Source of the DNA: Clostridium sp. CF012
GTDB lineage: Bacteria > Bacillota > Clostridia > Clostridiales > Clostridiaceae
Reading direction: 5' to 3'
Length of the DNA stretch: 64,000 nt
Assembly (NCBI RefSeq): GCF_018861755.1
Contig: NZ_JAHLEF010000009.1
Span: 110,987-174,986, forward strand
Within the stretch, counting starts at the first letter, position 1. Each line of letters starts with the position of its first letter. Below, piece by piece: positions 63,926-64,000 of this stretch. A program made the translations under genes and the position numbers. The notes under the pieces are model-generated. The model was given only the letters and a program-made list of their open reading frames with translations, ran no database searches and was not told the DNA's origin.

Positions 63926-64000
63926 ATGCTAAAAGGACAGTTAAAAATAGAAGTTAACAAATACCATAATTTATATTCATTAATTATACCTAAAGAGAAT
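63926..64000 (+). CDS. Transposase N-terminus, IS1182-like (partial)
   Basis: AGGAGAGAG-6-ATG opens MLKGQLKIEVNKYHNLYSLI and continues IPKEN to the window edge. The pattern (ML-K-x-Q at the start, then YxxLYxLIIPK-x-N) is how clostridial IS1182 transposases begin, from memory. Only 25 codons are visible, so the call rests on this and on the flanking terminal-like sequence. Confidence 0.55.
   Translation, partial: MLKGQLKIEVNKYHNLYSLIIPKEN

Larger units (their letters stand above)
63777..64000 (+). mobile_element. Left end of an IS1182-like insertion sequence
   Basis: The segment starting GGCCACTGAAAAACTATAAG looks like the terminal region I associate with IS1182-family elements, followed by a strong hairpin terminator and, 120 bp inside, the transposase start. 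A direct repeat (GTATAGTAGGAT twice, near 63876-63902) lies between. The element continues past the window, so the right end cannot be checked. Confidence 0.5.

Noticed and set aside
1..64000. CRISPR arrays, tRNA or rRNA genes
   Set aside because: Searched by eye for regularly spaced repeats, CCA-type or GGTTCGAATCC-type motifs and rRNA cores; none was found. The GTTTGAATCCC at about 50983 belongs to the cobalamin riboswitch.

Overview
The window is about 30 percent GC. Coding density, purine-rich ribosome binding sites (AGGAGG/GGGGG), frequent TTG and GTG starts and the gene families all point to a motile, endospore-type Clostridium sensu stricto chromosome (CheV, ABC-2 exporters, cobalamin riboswitch, PadR/HAAS and PadR/DUF2812 pairs, NagZ and NodB wall enzymes). 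No rRNA, tRNA or CRISPR array was found. All calls come from reading the sequence; no database search was run.

Layout. 0-4.6 kb: the end of an unidentified gene, then a heterodimeric multidrug-type ABC exporter behind a long leader. The leader carries two short ORFs with strong ribosome binding sites and two tandem terminator hairpins that can refold into an antiterminator. 4.7-9.8 kb: a SWIM zinc-finger protein, a SNF2 helicase and cheV. 9.9-15 kb: the stub of an ABC-class ATPase gene, a TetR-helD pair with a clear palindromic operator, and a PadR-HAAS/FtsW pair. 15-29 kb: a region crowded with small accessory genes (GNAT acetyltransferases, methyltransferases, NUDIX, radical SAM, VanZ, metallophosphoesterase) mixed with truncated and frameshifted relatives. 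29-33 kb: PadR (frameshifted)/DUF2812, DUF2752, DUF4234, EcsC, plus a decayed duplicate of part of this block, then a 2-Cys peroxiredoxin. 33.5-36.6 kb: kinase and DJ-1 fragments, a BmrR-like MerR regulator and a MATE pump with its own leader ORF and attenuator hairpin. 36.8-46.8 kb: purine nucleoside phosphorylase with a LacI regulator and two matching operators, a UvrA paralogue, an AraC-nucleotidyltransferase fusion, a ferritin-like protein, a LUD-domain protein and small membrane proteins. 47.4-51 kb: a corrinoid-type ABC importer operon behind a cobalamin riboswitch. 51.1-55.2 kb: an ABC-2 exporter and a phosphodiesterase behind a ykkC-family riboswitch. 55.4-64 kb: homoserine dehydrogenase, wall enzymes, a second MATE pump, an EamA pseudogene, a PH-domain protein and the left end of an IS1182-like element.

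How the parts work together. The main theme is drug and metabolite export under several distinct post-initiation controls: leader-ORF attenuators before the ABC exporter and a MATE pump, a ykkC riboswitch before an ABC-2 exporter, and a B12 riboswitch before an importer. One-component regulators (TetR, PadR, MerR, LacI) sit beside recognisable operators. The second theme is gene decay: at least fifteen truncated, frameshifted or fused remnants lie between intact genes. This suggests a turnover zone for single-gene acquisitions. Some single-base frameshifts lie in short homopolymers and could be assembly errors.
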